Shown here: positions 1 to 6,794 of the stretch, one piece after another
Numbering within the stretch: position 1 is the first letter of the stretch
Layout of the letters: every line of letters starts with the position of its first letter
Origin: an uncultured bacterium
GTDB lineage: Bacteria > Cloacimonadota > Cloacimonadia > Cloacimonadales > Cloacimonadaceae
Assembly (NCBI GenBank): GCA_937924555.1
Contig: CALDSN010000092.1
Coordinates: 1 to 6,796, forward strand
Direction: 5' to 3'
Length of the DNA: 6,796 nt
Program-made: the position numbers and the translations under genes
Notes under the pieces: generated by a model
The model's database searches: none
Seen by the model: the letters and a program-made list of their open reading frames with translations, nothing else
What the model was told of the DNA's origin: nothing

Positions 1-54
1 AGCGCTTGCTTTACACGCAAGTGGTCGGGGGTTCGAGTCCCTTAGCGCCCACCA
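1..54 (+). tRNA. tRNA-Val (anticodon UAC), 3' part, cut by window edge
   Basis: This is the 3' three quarters of a valine tRNA. The anticodon stem CTTGC/GCAAG encloses the 7-nt loop TTTACAC, which puts TAC at positions 34-36 (reads GUA and, by wobble, other GUN codons). A T arm with the loop TTCGAGT follows. The 3' acceptor strand AGCGCCC, discriminator A and a genomically encoded CCA end the gene at 54. The first bases are the 3' side of the D stem; the acceptor 5' strand and most of the D arm lie outside the window. No clear terminator follows before the next gene. Confidence 0.93.
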
Positions 55-65
55 TATTATTGTAA

Positions 66-87
66 GTTAACAGATACAATGGTTAAC
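66..87. repeat. Two GTTAAC palindromes between tRNA-Val and the epimerase gene
   Basis: GTTAAC occurs at 66-71 and again at 82-87, 16 nt apart start to start. Each copy is its own reverse complement, so the pair could form a 6-bp stem with a 10-nt loop or serve as two half-sites for a regulator. A TACAAT hexamer (75-80) between them resembles a -10 box, but no matching -35 box lies at the right distance because that position falls in the tRNA end. The function is unknown and the pattern could be chance. Confidence 0.25.
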
Positions 88-128
88 GGGCTAATCTAAG
101 CCTTCAGCCGCATAACAAATGGGGATGA

Positions 129-1100
129 ATGAAGATAGCAATCACTGGTGCCAACGGTTTTGTAGGTAGTAACCTCATTAGATACTTCCAATCACAAGGT
201 CACGAAGTTTTAGCATTAGTACGTTCACATACTGCTTCAGAGACGTTGAATCATATCGTAAACACGGTGGTGGTGGATTACCTAGATGCTGCATCCATCT
301 TCACTGCTATCAATGGCTATGATGTGATTATTCACAACGCTGGAAGAACAAAAGCACTGAACTATAAAGAGATGTACGAGAGCAATGTAGAGCCAACCAG
401 AATAATTGTTACAGCCATCAATGGCATGGAAAGTTCCATCCAATTGGTGTTTATCAGCTCTCAAGCAGCCTCAAAACCCAGCTATGGCAACATCCCGGTA
501 AAAGAGAGCGATGCTCCTGCTCCCCTAACAGCTTATGGACGTAGCAAATTTGAGGCAGAAATGCTTATCCGTAAAAGTTGCACCAAGCCCTTCACCATCA
601 TCCGTCCTTGCTCTGTATATGGCTATGGGGATAAGGATTTTCTAAATCTCTTTAAAATGGTGAAACGAGGGTTCAGCTTCCGCATCGGAAACAAGGACAA
701 GCTTTTGAACATGATTCATGTGGATGAACTGGCAAGTTTCATCAGTTTATGCATACAGAACGAAAGTGCCTATAAGCAGTTGTTTTTTGCCACAGATGGT
801 ATTGTGTACAAACAGAGTGAGATTATGCAATACATAGCCCTTGCTTTGCACAAGAAGCCGATAGAGCTCATTATTCCCTCGTTTATCGCTAAAATAGTAT
901 TCCATTTTGGTGATATGTGGGGACGTATGTTTAGCACACCAGGGATAGTGAACAAGGATAAAATGCGAGAGATAATGGCAGATAGCTGGCTGGCAGACCC
1001 CACAAAAGCCCGAGAACTGTTACATTGGCAACCCAAAGCAAATTTGAAGAAACACATATTGGAGACGGCGAAATGTTACCAAGAGCTTGGTTGGTTATAA
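129..1100 (+). CDS. NAD(P)-dependent epimerase/dehydratase, extended SDR family
   Basis: This 323-residue cytosolic oxidoreductase has an N-terminal Rossmann fold and belongs to the extended short-chain dehydrogenase/reductase family, which acts on nucleotide sugars or on sterol- and flavonol-like substrates. The sequence shows the nucleotide-binding motif TGANGFVG (residues 6-13), the catalytic serine region ISSQ (109-112), the catalytic YGRSK (Tyr136, Lys140), the family-typical RPCSVYG (159-165) and HVDEL (198-202). The length is normal for the family. The C-terminal part, ending in GWL, resembles a subfamily common in Bacteroidota/Chlorobi. The specific substrate cannot be read from sequence, so no gene symbol is given. 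The ATG at 129 is preceded by a modest GGGGA and sits 74 nt after tRNA-Val. The 3' end overlaps the next gene by 28 nt, suggesting joint transcription and translational coupling. Confidence 0.9.
   Translation: MKIAITGANGFVGSNLIRYFQSQGHEVLALVRSHTASETLNHIVNTVVVDYLDAASIFTAINGYDVIIHNAGRTKALNYKEMYESNVEPTRIIVTAINGMESSIQLVFISSQAASKPSYGNIPVKESDAPAPLTAYGRSKFEAEMLIRKSCTKPFTIIRPCSVYGYGDKDFLNLFKMVKRGFSFRIGNKDKLLNMIHVDELASFISLCIQNESAYKQLFFATDGIVYKQSEIMQYIALALHKKPIELIIPSFIAKIVFHFGDMWGRMFSTPGIVNKDKMREIMADSWLADPTKARELLHWQPKANLKKHILETAKCYQELGWL
1061..1064 (+). promoter_or_regulatory. Shine-Dalgarno GGAG for the barrel-like protein, inside the epimerase gene
   Basis: GGAG lies 8 nt before the ATG at 1073. It decides the start of the downstream gene: the same frame stays open further upstream to a TTG at 1025, but only the ATG at 1073 has this ribosome site and begins directly with a signal peptide. 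Its position inside the epimerase coding region suggests translational coupling. Confidence 0.75.
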
Positions 1101-2758
1101 TTCTATTCATCCTGTCTGCTTCGCTTTCAGCTCAAGTTGATAGCTTGGAGGTTAGCGCTGAATTGGACTCATTAAGCCAGTTTATGGCACTCAGCACCAA
1201 GGCAGATATCGACAATTGGCTGGATTTACATCGCGGAAAACCAAGCGATGCCATACTAAGTGCTGCACCTTTACAGAGTGATTTCGGTGATATATATCAT
1301 AGCAACTATATGTCCATTGGCAGATTCAACATGCCTATGCCGTACCGTCATGGATTTGAGCAGTTTAGCAGTGTTTTCTCTCCTGCATATTACTATAATC
1401 TCTATGCCAATCTCTATAGCCCTCGGGATGTGGTTCGTACGATGGATTATGGTGTGCTACCATACAGTTTTGCACCTGCATTAACCGTTATTCATGGCGG
1501 GATTGGAGATTATGAACAGCGTTTTGCCAAGGTTATGTTCAAGAAAGGTGTATTGTTTGGCTTTCAAGGAGCAGAATATCAAGGAGACCTCTTAGTGCAA
1601 AATGGAAGCTGGACAGATATCATGGCAGCAGAAACATCCATGAAGCACTTTGTTACAGCAGATTTGGGCATGTTTAGCGTGGAGGTAGAGCTTGCCTCTT
1701 GGAAAAAGGATGTTGCCATGAACGAACTGCTTCCATCTTATTGGCAGGCAACCAACTTCATGCTTAACACGGAAACCTCTCACTACTACGCTGCTGTTAA
1801 ACACCCCCTACTAGAGATTAAATTACTCAATAGCAAAGAGAAAGCTTCGCACGGTTCCTTTATCGCTCCGATTGTTAATGAATATACCCAGCTCATGTTG
1901 TTGCACCAACGTAACGCAGGGATATATCGTTACCAAGCTGCTTATGAGCGCACTTGGCAGGTGGCAGGGAACGTATCGTCAAGGCAATATGATCAAGAAT
2001 GTTACAAGGATAAAGTATCACTATCTTGGGATAGCTATGTCAAGGCTGGACTAAGTATGAAAGCTGATCTTCTCGATTGGAAAAGAGGAAGGGGATTTGT
2101 TGATATCAGTTCCCCCGTGTGGGATTCATTTATTGGAGTTTATGCAAAAGTGCTGCTTGGGCATGATACTCCCCAGCTTACAATGAAGAATATCTACACT
2201 CCCAATGCAGAGTTTGATGCTATGGACATATCTCAGCGTTACGAAGCAGCTTTATACGCACGCTATGAGTGGCAGGGCATCTCAACCTTGCTTGCTTTGG
2301 GAAGCAAGAGTATGGAGCAGGCGGCAAAGACCTCATATCTGAACAAATCCGACGATCAATTGTTCTTCCGTGTTGCCTTGGATATTGACCAAAACTGGCG
2401 CAATTGGGAGCTACTTGCCAAGCCTACCTGGGTGTGGACAAATGCCGAGAGTAACATGTGCGAAAGTCCTGAGTATCGCTTCCAAAGCACTCAGAATCTC
2501 TATTACCACCTTCCCTATAACAACAGCCTTGTAGGTGGTTTCAGCCTAAGCGGTCATTCAGGCTACTATGCTGCTGATGCCGCAAGTCCCATCTTGGTGG
2601 AAGCTTCTTCTGCTCTGGATTTCTGGTTAGGTTTCGACATTGATAGATATTTCGAATTCAAAGTGGGGCTGCAGAATGCACTCTCCGGCAGCATCTATGG
2701 GGCATATCCTGCACCCACATCCCTGCGTGCAGATTTCCGCTGGTTCTATTACAACTGA
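1073..2758 (+). CDS. Exported protein of unknown function, probable outer-membrane beta-barrel
   Basis: I do not recognise the family. The 561-residue product starts with a Sec signal peptide: positively charged MLPR, a hydrophobic run at about residues 5-17, then SASLSA with likely cleavage near residue 20. The mature part begins with a short polar segment (about 21-60). The rest is rich in Tyr, Trp, Phe and Gly with alternating polar and hydrophobic stretches, lacks internal transmembrane helices and has only two cysteines. It ends with an amphipathic aromatic stretch (ADFRWFYYN), the usual style of a beta-barrel final strand, although the last residue is Asn rather than Phe or Trp. This suggests an outer-membrane barrel or porin-like protein, which is inference. 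The start is set by GGAG 8 nt upstream. It overlaps the epimerase by 28 nt, and its TGA stop touches the stop of the convergent ABC gene. Confidence 0.82.
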   Translation: MLPRAWLVIILFILSASLSAQVDSLEVSAELDSLSQFMALSTKADIDNWLDLHRGKPSDAILSAAPLQSDFGDIYHSNYMSIGRFNMPMPYRHGFEQFSSVFSPAYYYNLYANLYSPRDVVRTMDYGVLPYSFAPALTVIHGGIGDYEQRFAKVMFKKGVLFGFQGAEYQGDLLVQNGSWTDIMAAETSMKHFVTADLGMFSVEVELASWKKDVAMNELLPSYWQATNFMLNTETSHYYAAVKHPLLEIKLLNSKEKASHGSFIAPIVNEYTQLMLLHQRNAGIYRYQAAYERTWQVAGNVSSRQYDQECYKDKVSLSWDSYVKAGLSMKADLLDWKRGRGFVDISSPVWDSFIGVYAKVLLGHDTPQLTMKNIYTPNAEFDAMDISQRYEAALYARYEWQGISTLLALGSKSMEQAAKTSYLNKSDDQLFFRVALDIDQNWRNWELLAKPTWVWTNAESNMCESPEYRFQSTQNLYYHLPYNNSLVGGFSLSGHSGYYAADAASPILVEASSALDFWLGFDIDRYFEFKVGLQNALSGSIYGAYPAPTSLRADFRWFYYN

Positions 2759-4516
2759 TTAGCTTTGCTTTAAGTGCTCGTGCAGGAAGTCATGATACTC
2801 GGGGTTGCCGAATACCAGCTCGTCATGGGTTCCCTTGTGGCTGTGCCCCTGTGAATCGATAAACAGTACACTATTCACATAACGCAAGGTTGAAAGTCTA
2901 TGGGAAATAACGATGGCAGCGATACCGGGGTAATTGGCATCAATGTTTTGCCACAGTTTCTCTTCATTCTCGGCATCCAAACTGGCAGTGATATCATCCA
3001 GGATAAGTAACTGCGGTTTCTTTATCAACGCCCTGGCGATAGTGATGCGCTGCTTTTGACCTCCGGAGACTCCTAAACCTCGGTTACCCACCAATGTCTC
3101 GTCTTTATCAGGGAACGCTGCAATCTCTGCTTCCAATTGAGCAGTTGTCACTGCCCGTTTATATTCCTCTTCCGGGGCGGTATCCACTGCAAAGAGGATG
3201 TTATCTTTCACGCTACCGCCAAATAACAAGGGCTCTTGGGGTACATAAGCAACCACATCGCGGAGAGACTCAATGTCCAGATCTTGGATTGATGCATCAT
3301 TAACTCTAATTTCCCCAGAATTGGGTTGCAATAAACCAAGAACCAGATTAGCTATAGTACTCTTTCCGCTGCCTGTAGCGCCTAAAATCAGCATCCTTTC
3401 GCCTTTTGCAAGTTCGAAACTGCAATCCTTTATCACCGGTTCAGATTTATCAGGATATTGGCACTCCACATCTCTGAAGCTTAAGCTATTGAAGCTGTTT
3501 ATCTCCTGTCCCTTGCCCAAGCTGTCATTAAAGCTAGGGTAGTTGCGCATATCCTCCAAACGGTCTATATTCACAAAAGCTTGCTTACCGGAGAGGAATA
3601 ACTGCGGTAAATCTATCAATGGGTAGATCATCATGGATAGATAGGTATAGAACAGGAAGAAGGTTCCCACCGTTATCTGTCCCTTCACTGCCATGTATCC
3701 GCCAAATAGAATTACCCCAATCTGGGCAAAGTAGTCAATATACTGCCAGATGAGAGAGAGAACAGCATTCAGCTTCACCATGCTCATCTCTGTCTTAAAA
3801 CGCTGTGCCAAAGCTGTATCAAAGAAGCGGTTATACTTCTCCTCACTCACAAAGCTCTTCACAATCCTGATGCCGGAAAAGCTCATCTCAAGCTGGCTGT
3901 TTATCGCCGAAATAGCCTGTTGGTTGCGATTAAAGTTCGCATAAAGTTTATCGGAGGTAAAATAAAACACCACCATCATCAAGGGTAGCGGAGCTATGGA
4001 TAGCAAGGTCAGCTTAGTATTGATACTGAACATCACCAACAGCGAGAATAGAATCATGGAGAATGAGTTAAAAGCACGAAAGATACCCGAACATAAAAAC
4101 CAGCTTATCTTGGGGTAGTCCGATAAATCATCAGTCAAGCGGGTAACAATATCTCCGGTGCGATACTTCTGGAAGAAGCTGAAGTCCTTCTCGGCAATAA
4201 ACTTGAAGTAGTACACCCGCAAGCTGTGTTCAAAGCGGATGTTTACCCATCCGCGTATTGCAGGATAGAAACCCGTTATGAGCTGTGCCATACCAATGGC
4301 AAAGAACAGCATGATTACTCTGTTCACCTCATGCATGGGCGTGGGGTGCTTCAAGGGGTTTGCCATCACATCTTTCAGCAGGTCTATCATCAGCTTAAAA
4401 GCCCAGGGGTAGGCAATCGACACAGCAGATGAACCAAGCGTAAACACCACCATAATGGCAATGAACAGCTTTTGCTGTTTCCATTGCTTAATTATCCATG
4501 CGATATTTCGGTTCAT
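2759..4516 (-). CDS. ABC exporter half-transporter, subunit with degenerate ATP site (TM287/MdlA/YheI-like)
   Basis: This 585-residue inner-membrane subunit has a type I exporter transmembrane domain (about residues 15-310, hydrophobic segments near 18-38, 67-86, 140-163, 168-187, 250-273 and 280-305) followed by one nucleotide-binding domain (about 345-585). Visible motifs are Walker A GATGSGKST (379-387), Q-loop Gln427, canonical signature VSGGQ (483-487), Walker B LLILDD (503-508) and H-loop His539. The residue after the Walker B aspartate is Asp508 rather than the catalytic Glu, which marks the degenerate site of a heterodimeric exporter. The start ATG directly follows the TAG stop of the upstream partner, and its AGGAG ribosome site lies within that partner's last codons, so the two are co-translated. 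The substrate is unknown; drugs, lipids or peptides are exported by relatives. No gene follows downstream on this strand. Confidence 0.93.
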   Translation of the reverse strand: MNRNIAWIIKQWKQQKLFIAIMVVFTLGSSAVSIAYPWAFKLMIDLLKDVMANPLKHPTPMHEVNRVIMLFFAIGMAQLITGFYPAIRGWVNIRFEHSLRVYYFKFIAEKDFSFFQKYRTGDIVTRLTDDLSDYPKISWFLCSGIFRAFNSFSMILFSLLVMFSINTKLTLLSIAPLPLMMVVFYFTSDKLYANFNRNQQAISAINSQLEMSFSGIRIVKSFVSEEKYNRFFDTALAQRFKTEMSMVKLNAVLSLIWQYIDYFAQIGVILFGGYMAVKGQITVGTFFLFYTYLSMMIYPLIDLPQLFLSGKQAFVNIDRLEDMRNYPSFNDSLGKGQEINSFNSLSFRDVECQYPDKSEPVIKDCSFELAKGERMLILGATGSGKSTIANLVLGLLQPNSGEIRVNDASIQDLDIESLRDVVAYVPQEPLLFGGSVKDNILFAVDTAPEEEYKRAVTTAQLEAEIAAFPDKDETLVGNRGLGVSGGQKQRITIARALIKKPQLLILDDITASLDAENEEKLWQNIDANYPGIAAIVISHRLSTLRYVNSVLFIDSQGHSHKGTHDELVFGNPEYHDFLHEHLKQS

Positions 4517-6271
4517 CTATTTCTCCTGTTGTAACAATTGCAGCTCTACCAATTTACGATAATCTGCAGAGCTTTCCATCAATTCGTTATGTGTTCCCCG
4601 GGCGATTATCTCGCCATTACTAAAGTATAATATTTCGTCTGCATCCAAAACAGAAGTCAATCTATGCGCCACCACCAAAGCGGTTTTATCGGCAAACACC
4701 TGCTGCATTGTCCGCTGTATCTTTGCCTCTGTTTGCGGGTCGATGGAGGCAGTTGCCTCATCCATCACAATTATCTCGGAACTGAAAGCCAAGGCACGGG
4801 CAAAGCTGATAAGCTGCTTTTCACCTTGCGAAATGTTCTGTCCGCGTTCAGATAGCTCGGAATCCAATCCCTGCTCCAAATTGCCGATGAAATCATCCAA
4901 CTGCACAATGGAGATGGCTTCTTTCACCTTGCGGATATCTACCGTGTCATTATATACACGCACATTCTCCATAATGGAACCGGGGAAGAGGAAGATATCC
5001 TGCAAAATCAAGCCAATCTTTTTGCGCCAAGCTCGGAAATCCAGCTCACTTAAAGGTATTCCATCCACTTTTATGCAACCCTTCTGCACGGGATAGAACC
5101 CACACAATAGGCTCACACTGGTTGTTTTACCGCTGCCGGAAGCCCCCACAAGGGCTATCTTCTTACCCCTGGGAACCTTGAAGCTTACATCTTTTAGCAC
5201 CCATTCTTCGTCCTTGTAGGCGAACCACACATGCTCAAAGCTAATCTCTTGCTTAAATTCCGGCTCTCTATTCCCCGTGAACTGCTCTTCTTCGGTGGGA
5301 AGCTCAGTAAGCTCCAGTATTCGCTTTAGGGACACAAAAGAGCGCTGTATCTGCATCACATTCTCAGAAATATGCATCAGGGGCCAAATCATCTGATAGA
5401 TGTATTGAATAAAGATGATCAGAGTTCCGATGGTTACAGTTCCCGCAATTATCTTTGGGGCGGACACCTTGATGATCACAATAACAAACAACACATTGGA
5501 GATGAACATAAAGATACTCTGCGAGCCATATTCCATAAAGGAAGTTCTTGTTTCCAAAGCCTTCTTTGCCAAAGAGGCATTCTCCACCTCTTGGATAACC
5601 TTCTGTTGTTTGTTTAACGCTTGGATCATCTGCATCCCCTGCACATAATCCGTTATCTTTGCGCTTATATTGGCATATCTTTCCCGTATCTGCCTGTAGA
5701 ACTTGGATAGATACCGGATAAGGAAGCTATAAGCCACAATGGACACAATTACCAAAGGCATCACGTAGATGGTTACCTGCCATTGCCGCACAAACAGCAC
5801 GGTAAACACACCCACAAAGAACAGTAGATTGCCGATAATGGTGATGGAGAGATCCGAAAAAAGAGCTTTCACCCGTTCACTATCGCTTTCCACCCGCGCA
5901 ATAAGCTCTCCCACAGGCTGTTTATTAAACCATGGAATGGGCAGCTTTAAAAGATGCCGAAATACATCGCCTTTGAACTTGGTGATTATCTTTATCCCCA
6001 AACGGGATAACAGCACAATCTGCAAATATGAGAGCAAACCTGAGAGCAACACCACTGCCACAAAGAACAAACCATATTTATACATCTCCGCCATGTTCTT
6101 ATCCGGGATGCTGCGGTCAATTATCCGTGCCAGGATAAGCGGATGCAACAGCCTTAACCCACTGGTTACCAACATGGCAAACAAACCAAAAAACAGCAGT
6201 CCGAGGTCCTTCTTCACAAACGGATAGAGGAGCTTTAGATAATATGAAAACTTCTGTTTGGGCTCTGCCAT
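4517..6271 (-). CDS. ABC exporter half-transporter, subunit with catalytic Glu (TM288/MdlB/YheH-like)
   Basis: This inner-membrane type I ABC exporter subunit has a six-helix transmembrane domain (about residues 25-310) followed by a nucleotide-binding domain (about 345-585). Numbering from the longer start, motifs are Walker A GASGSGKTT (380-388), Q-loop Gln428, signature ISQGEKQ (484-490, a variant of LSGGQ), Walker B IIVMDE (504-509) with the catalytic Glu509, D-loop SID (513-515) and H-loop His540. It pairs with the downstream subunit, which supplies the canonical signature, so the heterodimer should have one competent and one weak ATP site. The start is a choice: a GTG at 6283 gives 588 residues, while the ATG at 6271 gives 584 and has AGGTG 9 nt upstream, so I prefer 6271. 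It lies 48 nt after tRNA-Pro on the same strand. Substrate unknown. Confidence 0.93.
   Translation of the reverse strand: MAEPKQKFSYYLKLLYPFVKKDLGLLFFGLFAMLVTSGLRLLHPLILARIIDRSIPDKNMAEMYKYGLFFVAVVLLSGLLSYLQIVLLSRLGIKIITKFKGDVFRHLLKLPIPWFNKQPVGELIARVESDSERVKALFSDLSITIIGNLLFFVGVFTVLFVRQWQVTIYVMPLVIVSIVAYSFLIRYLSKFYRQIRERYANISAKITDYVQGMQMIQALNKQQKVIQEVENASLAKKALETRTSFMEYGSQSIFMFISNVLFVIVIIKVSAPKIIAGTVTIGTLIIFIQYIYQMIWPLMHISENVMQIQRSFVSLKRILELTELPTEEEQFTGNREPEFKQEISFEHVWFAYKDEEWVLKDVSFKVPRGKKIALVGASGSGKTTSVSLLCGFYPVQKGCIKVDGIPLSELDFRAWRKKIGLILQDIFLFPGSIMENVRVYNDTVDIRKVKEAISIVQLDDFIGNLEQGLDSELSERGQNISQGEKQLISFARALAFSSEIIVMDEATASIDPQTEAKIQRTMQQVFADKTALVVAHRLTSVLDADEILYFSNGEIIARGTHNELMESSADYRKLVELQLLQQEK
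4522..4526 (-). promoter_or_regulatory. Shine-Dalgarno AGGAG for the second ABC subunit, inside the first
   Basis: Read on the - strand, AGGAG is followed by AAATAG and then the ATG at 4516-4514, so the site lies inside the last codons of the upstream ABC gene and spans its stop region with good 6-nt spacing. This supports both the start choice and coupled translation of the two subunits in equal amounts. Confidence 0.75.
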
Positions 6272-6319
6272 GATACTATTCACCTATGAGGTTTTGCTGT
6301 TGATTGTTACTTAAAGAAC

Positions 6320-6397
6320 TGGTCGGGATGAGAGGATTCGAACCTCCGACTTCTCGGTCCCGAACCGAGCGCGCTAACCGGACTGCGCTACATCCCG
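6320..6397 (-). tRNA. tRNA-Pro (anticodon CGG), complete, CCA encoded
   Basis: A complete cloverleaf can be written out on the - strand: acceptor CGGGATG/CATCCCG with the C1-G72 pair typical of proline tRNAs, D stem GCGC/GCGC, anticodon stem CTCGG/CCGAG around the loop TTCGGGA (anticodon CGG, reads CCG), and a T arm with loop TTCGAAT. The discriminator is A and CCA is encoded (6320-6322). The body is 75 nt without CCA. The gene points toward the ABC operon, which starts 36-48 nt downstream with no clear terminator between, so read-through into the operon is possible. Confidence 0.97.
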
Positions 6398-6412
6398 ACC
6401 GCTTAGACGGTC
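6397..6412. repeat. Small inverted repeat GACCG/CGGTC at the 5' edge of tRNA-Pro
   Basis: GACCG (6397-6401) and CGGTC (6408-6412) are exact inverted copies around a 6-nt spacer. The left arm includes the first base of the mature tRNA. In the precursor transcript this could form a 5-bp leader hairpin just ahead of the RNase P cut. It is short and may be chance. Confidence 0.3.
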
Positions 6413-6440
6413 AAATTCCGATGCACTGGATTTCTGTCAA
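6412..6440 (-). promoter_or_regulatory. Possible promoter for tRNA-Pro (and perhaps the ABC operon)
   Basis: On the - strand a perfect TTGACA (6440-6435) is followed after 17 nt by AATTTG (6417-6412). The second hexamer is a poor match to TATAAT, but GGAATTTG ends in the TTTG of the Bacteroidota-type -7 box TAnnTTTG. A start about 7 nt later would give a leader of roughly 8-10 nt before the tRNA at 6397. The -35 match and position are good, the -10 match weak. Confidence 0.35.
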
Positions 6441-6719
6441 GATTTCTTTTGGTACACCAACACGCCGCATACCGCCACCTTTACCATCTCATACCTATGG
6501 GTATAATCACCTATCTACATCAAAGCACTTTTTTCTACTTCTATAATGTAGCGGGTGACAGATTCAGGATTTGGTGACAGAATTGCGATAAATCTTTATA
6601 CTTGTTCATTAACGACACACCGGAGGGTCAATATCCAGTTCTCATGAGGGCAATGTATTATGTGGGCAGGTAATATGCTAATGATACCTCTTGGATGAAA
6701 GTATGATTGAATCCGATTC
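6413..6719. other. Intergenic region without a recognisable gene
   Basis: About 300 bases between tRNA-Pro and the end of the T9SS cargo gene hold no open frame with convincing coding character on either strand. They contain the possible tRNA promoter near 6412-6440, an imperfect palindrome ATACCTATGGGTAT (6491-6504), the two GGTGACAGA copies (6554-6581), a perfect CTCATGAG palindrome (6641-6648) and GAATCCGATTC near 6714-6724 overlapping the stop of the cargo gene. I see no GC-rich hairpin with a T run that would serve as a terminator for the cargo gene. Confidence 0.6.
6554..6581. repeat. Direct repeat GGTGACAGA, two copies 19 nt apart
   Basis: GGTGACAGA occurs at 6554-6562 and 6573-6581, a spacing of 19 nt (about two helical turns), each copy followed by AT-rich bases. 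The reverse complement begins with TGTCACC. Repeated short motifs of this kind are found at the ends of some insertion sequences (IS21-like elements carry multiple terminal repeats) and also as paired regulator sites. No transposase lies nearby, so a remnant end is only a guess. Confidence 0.4.
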
Positions 6720-6794
6720 CTATTTAATCATCGTCACCTTGGTGCAGTATGTTTTGGAATCTATCTTCATCCTGAGCACATACACTCCGGAGCT
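6720..6794 (-). CDS. C-terminal end of a secreted protein with type IX secretion (Por) sorting domain; 5' part outside the window
   Basis: The last 24 codons before a TAG stop (6722-6720) are visible, read from the right edge; the two outermost bases belong to a cut codon. The residues include SSGVYVLRMKIDSK, then TYCTKVTMIK at the end. This matches the pattern of the type A T9SS C-terminal sorting domain: SGxYxLR, a short turn, then a Lys-containing final strand of the form KxxxIK. In that system the domain guides cargo across the outer membrane and is cut off or swapped for a surface anchor. Nothing can be said about the passenger domain. A cysteine in the last strand is slightly unusual. 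Confidence 0.8.
   Translation of the reverse strand, partial: SSGVYVLRMKIDSKTYCTKVTMIK

Noticed and set aside
1025..1072. Upstream TTG extension of the barrel-like protein (16 extra residues).
   Set aside because: It has no ribosome site and would bury the signal peptide behind a polar acidic segment; the ATG at 1073 with GGAG is clearly better.
4743..5096. Open frames opposite the ABC genes, including 117 residues here and 152 residues at 5769-6227.
   Set aside because: They lie fully antisense to well-supported ABC transporter domains, and their composition is typical of shadow frames.
2759..6397. A drug-resistance, bacteriocin-export or defence function for the ABC pair.
   Set aside because: No peptidase C39 domain, precursor peptide, immunity gene or regulator is present, so the substrate cannot be assigned.
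6411..6470. Small - strand ORF of 19 residues (MRRVGVPKEILTEIQCIGI) with AAGGTGG ahead of it.
   Set aside because: It is very short, overlaps the candidate tRNA promoter and has no family I recognise. The ribosome-site match could be chance. Conservation in relatives would be needed to revive it.
6437..6487. Overlapping - strand ORF of 16 residues (MVKVAVCGVLVYQKKS).
   Set aside because: Too short, no supporting ribosome site, and it overlaps the other small ORF in another frame.
6304..6546. An 80-residue + strand open frame running through the tRNA-Pro region (GMRGFEPPTSRSRTERANR...).
   Set aside because: This is the antisense reading of the tRNA-Pro gene. The MRGFEPPTSRSRTERANRTALHP type of peptide is a well-known annotation artefact of tRNA antisense strands.
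6714..6724. GAATCCGATTC-like dyad at the stop of the T9SS cargo gene as a terminator.
   Set aside because: The arms are 5 bp with almost no loop and no T run follows on the - strand, so it does not look like an intrinsic terminator.
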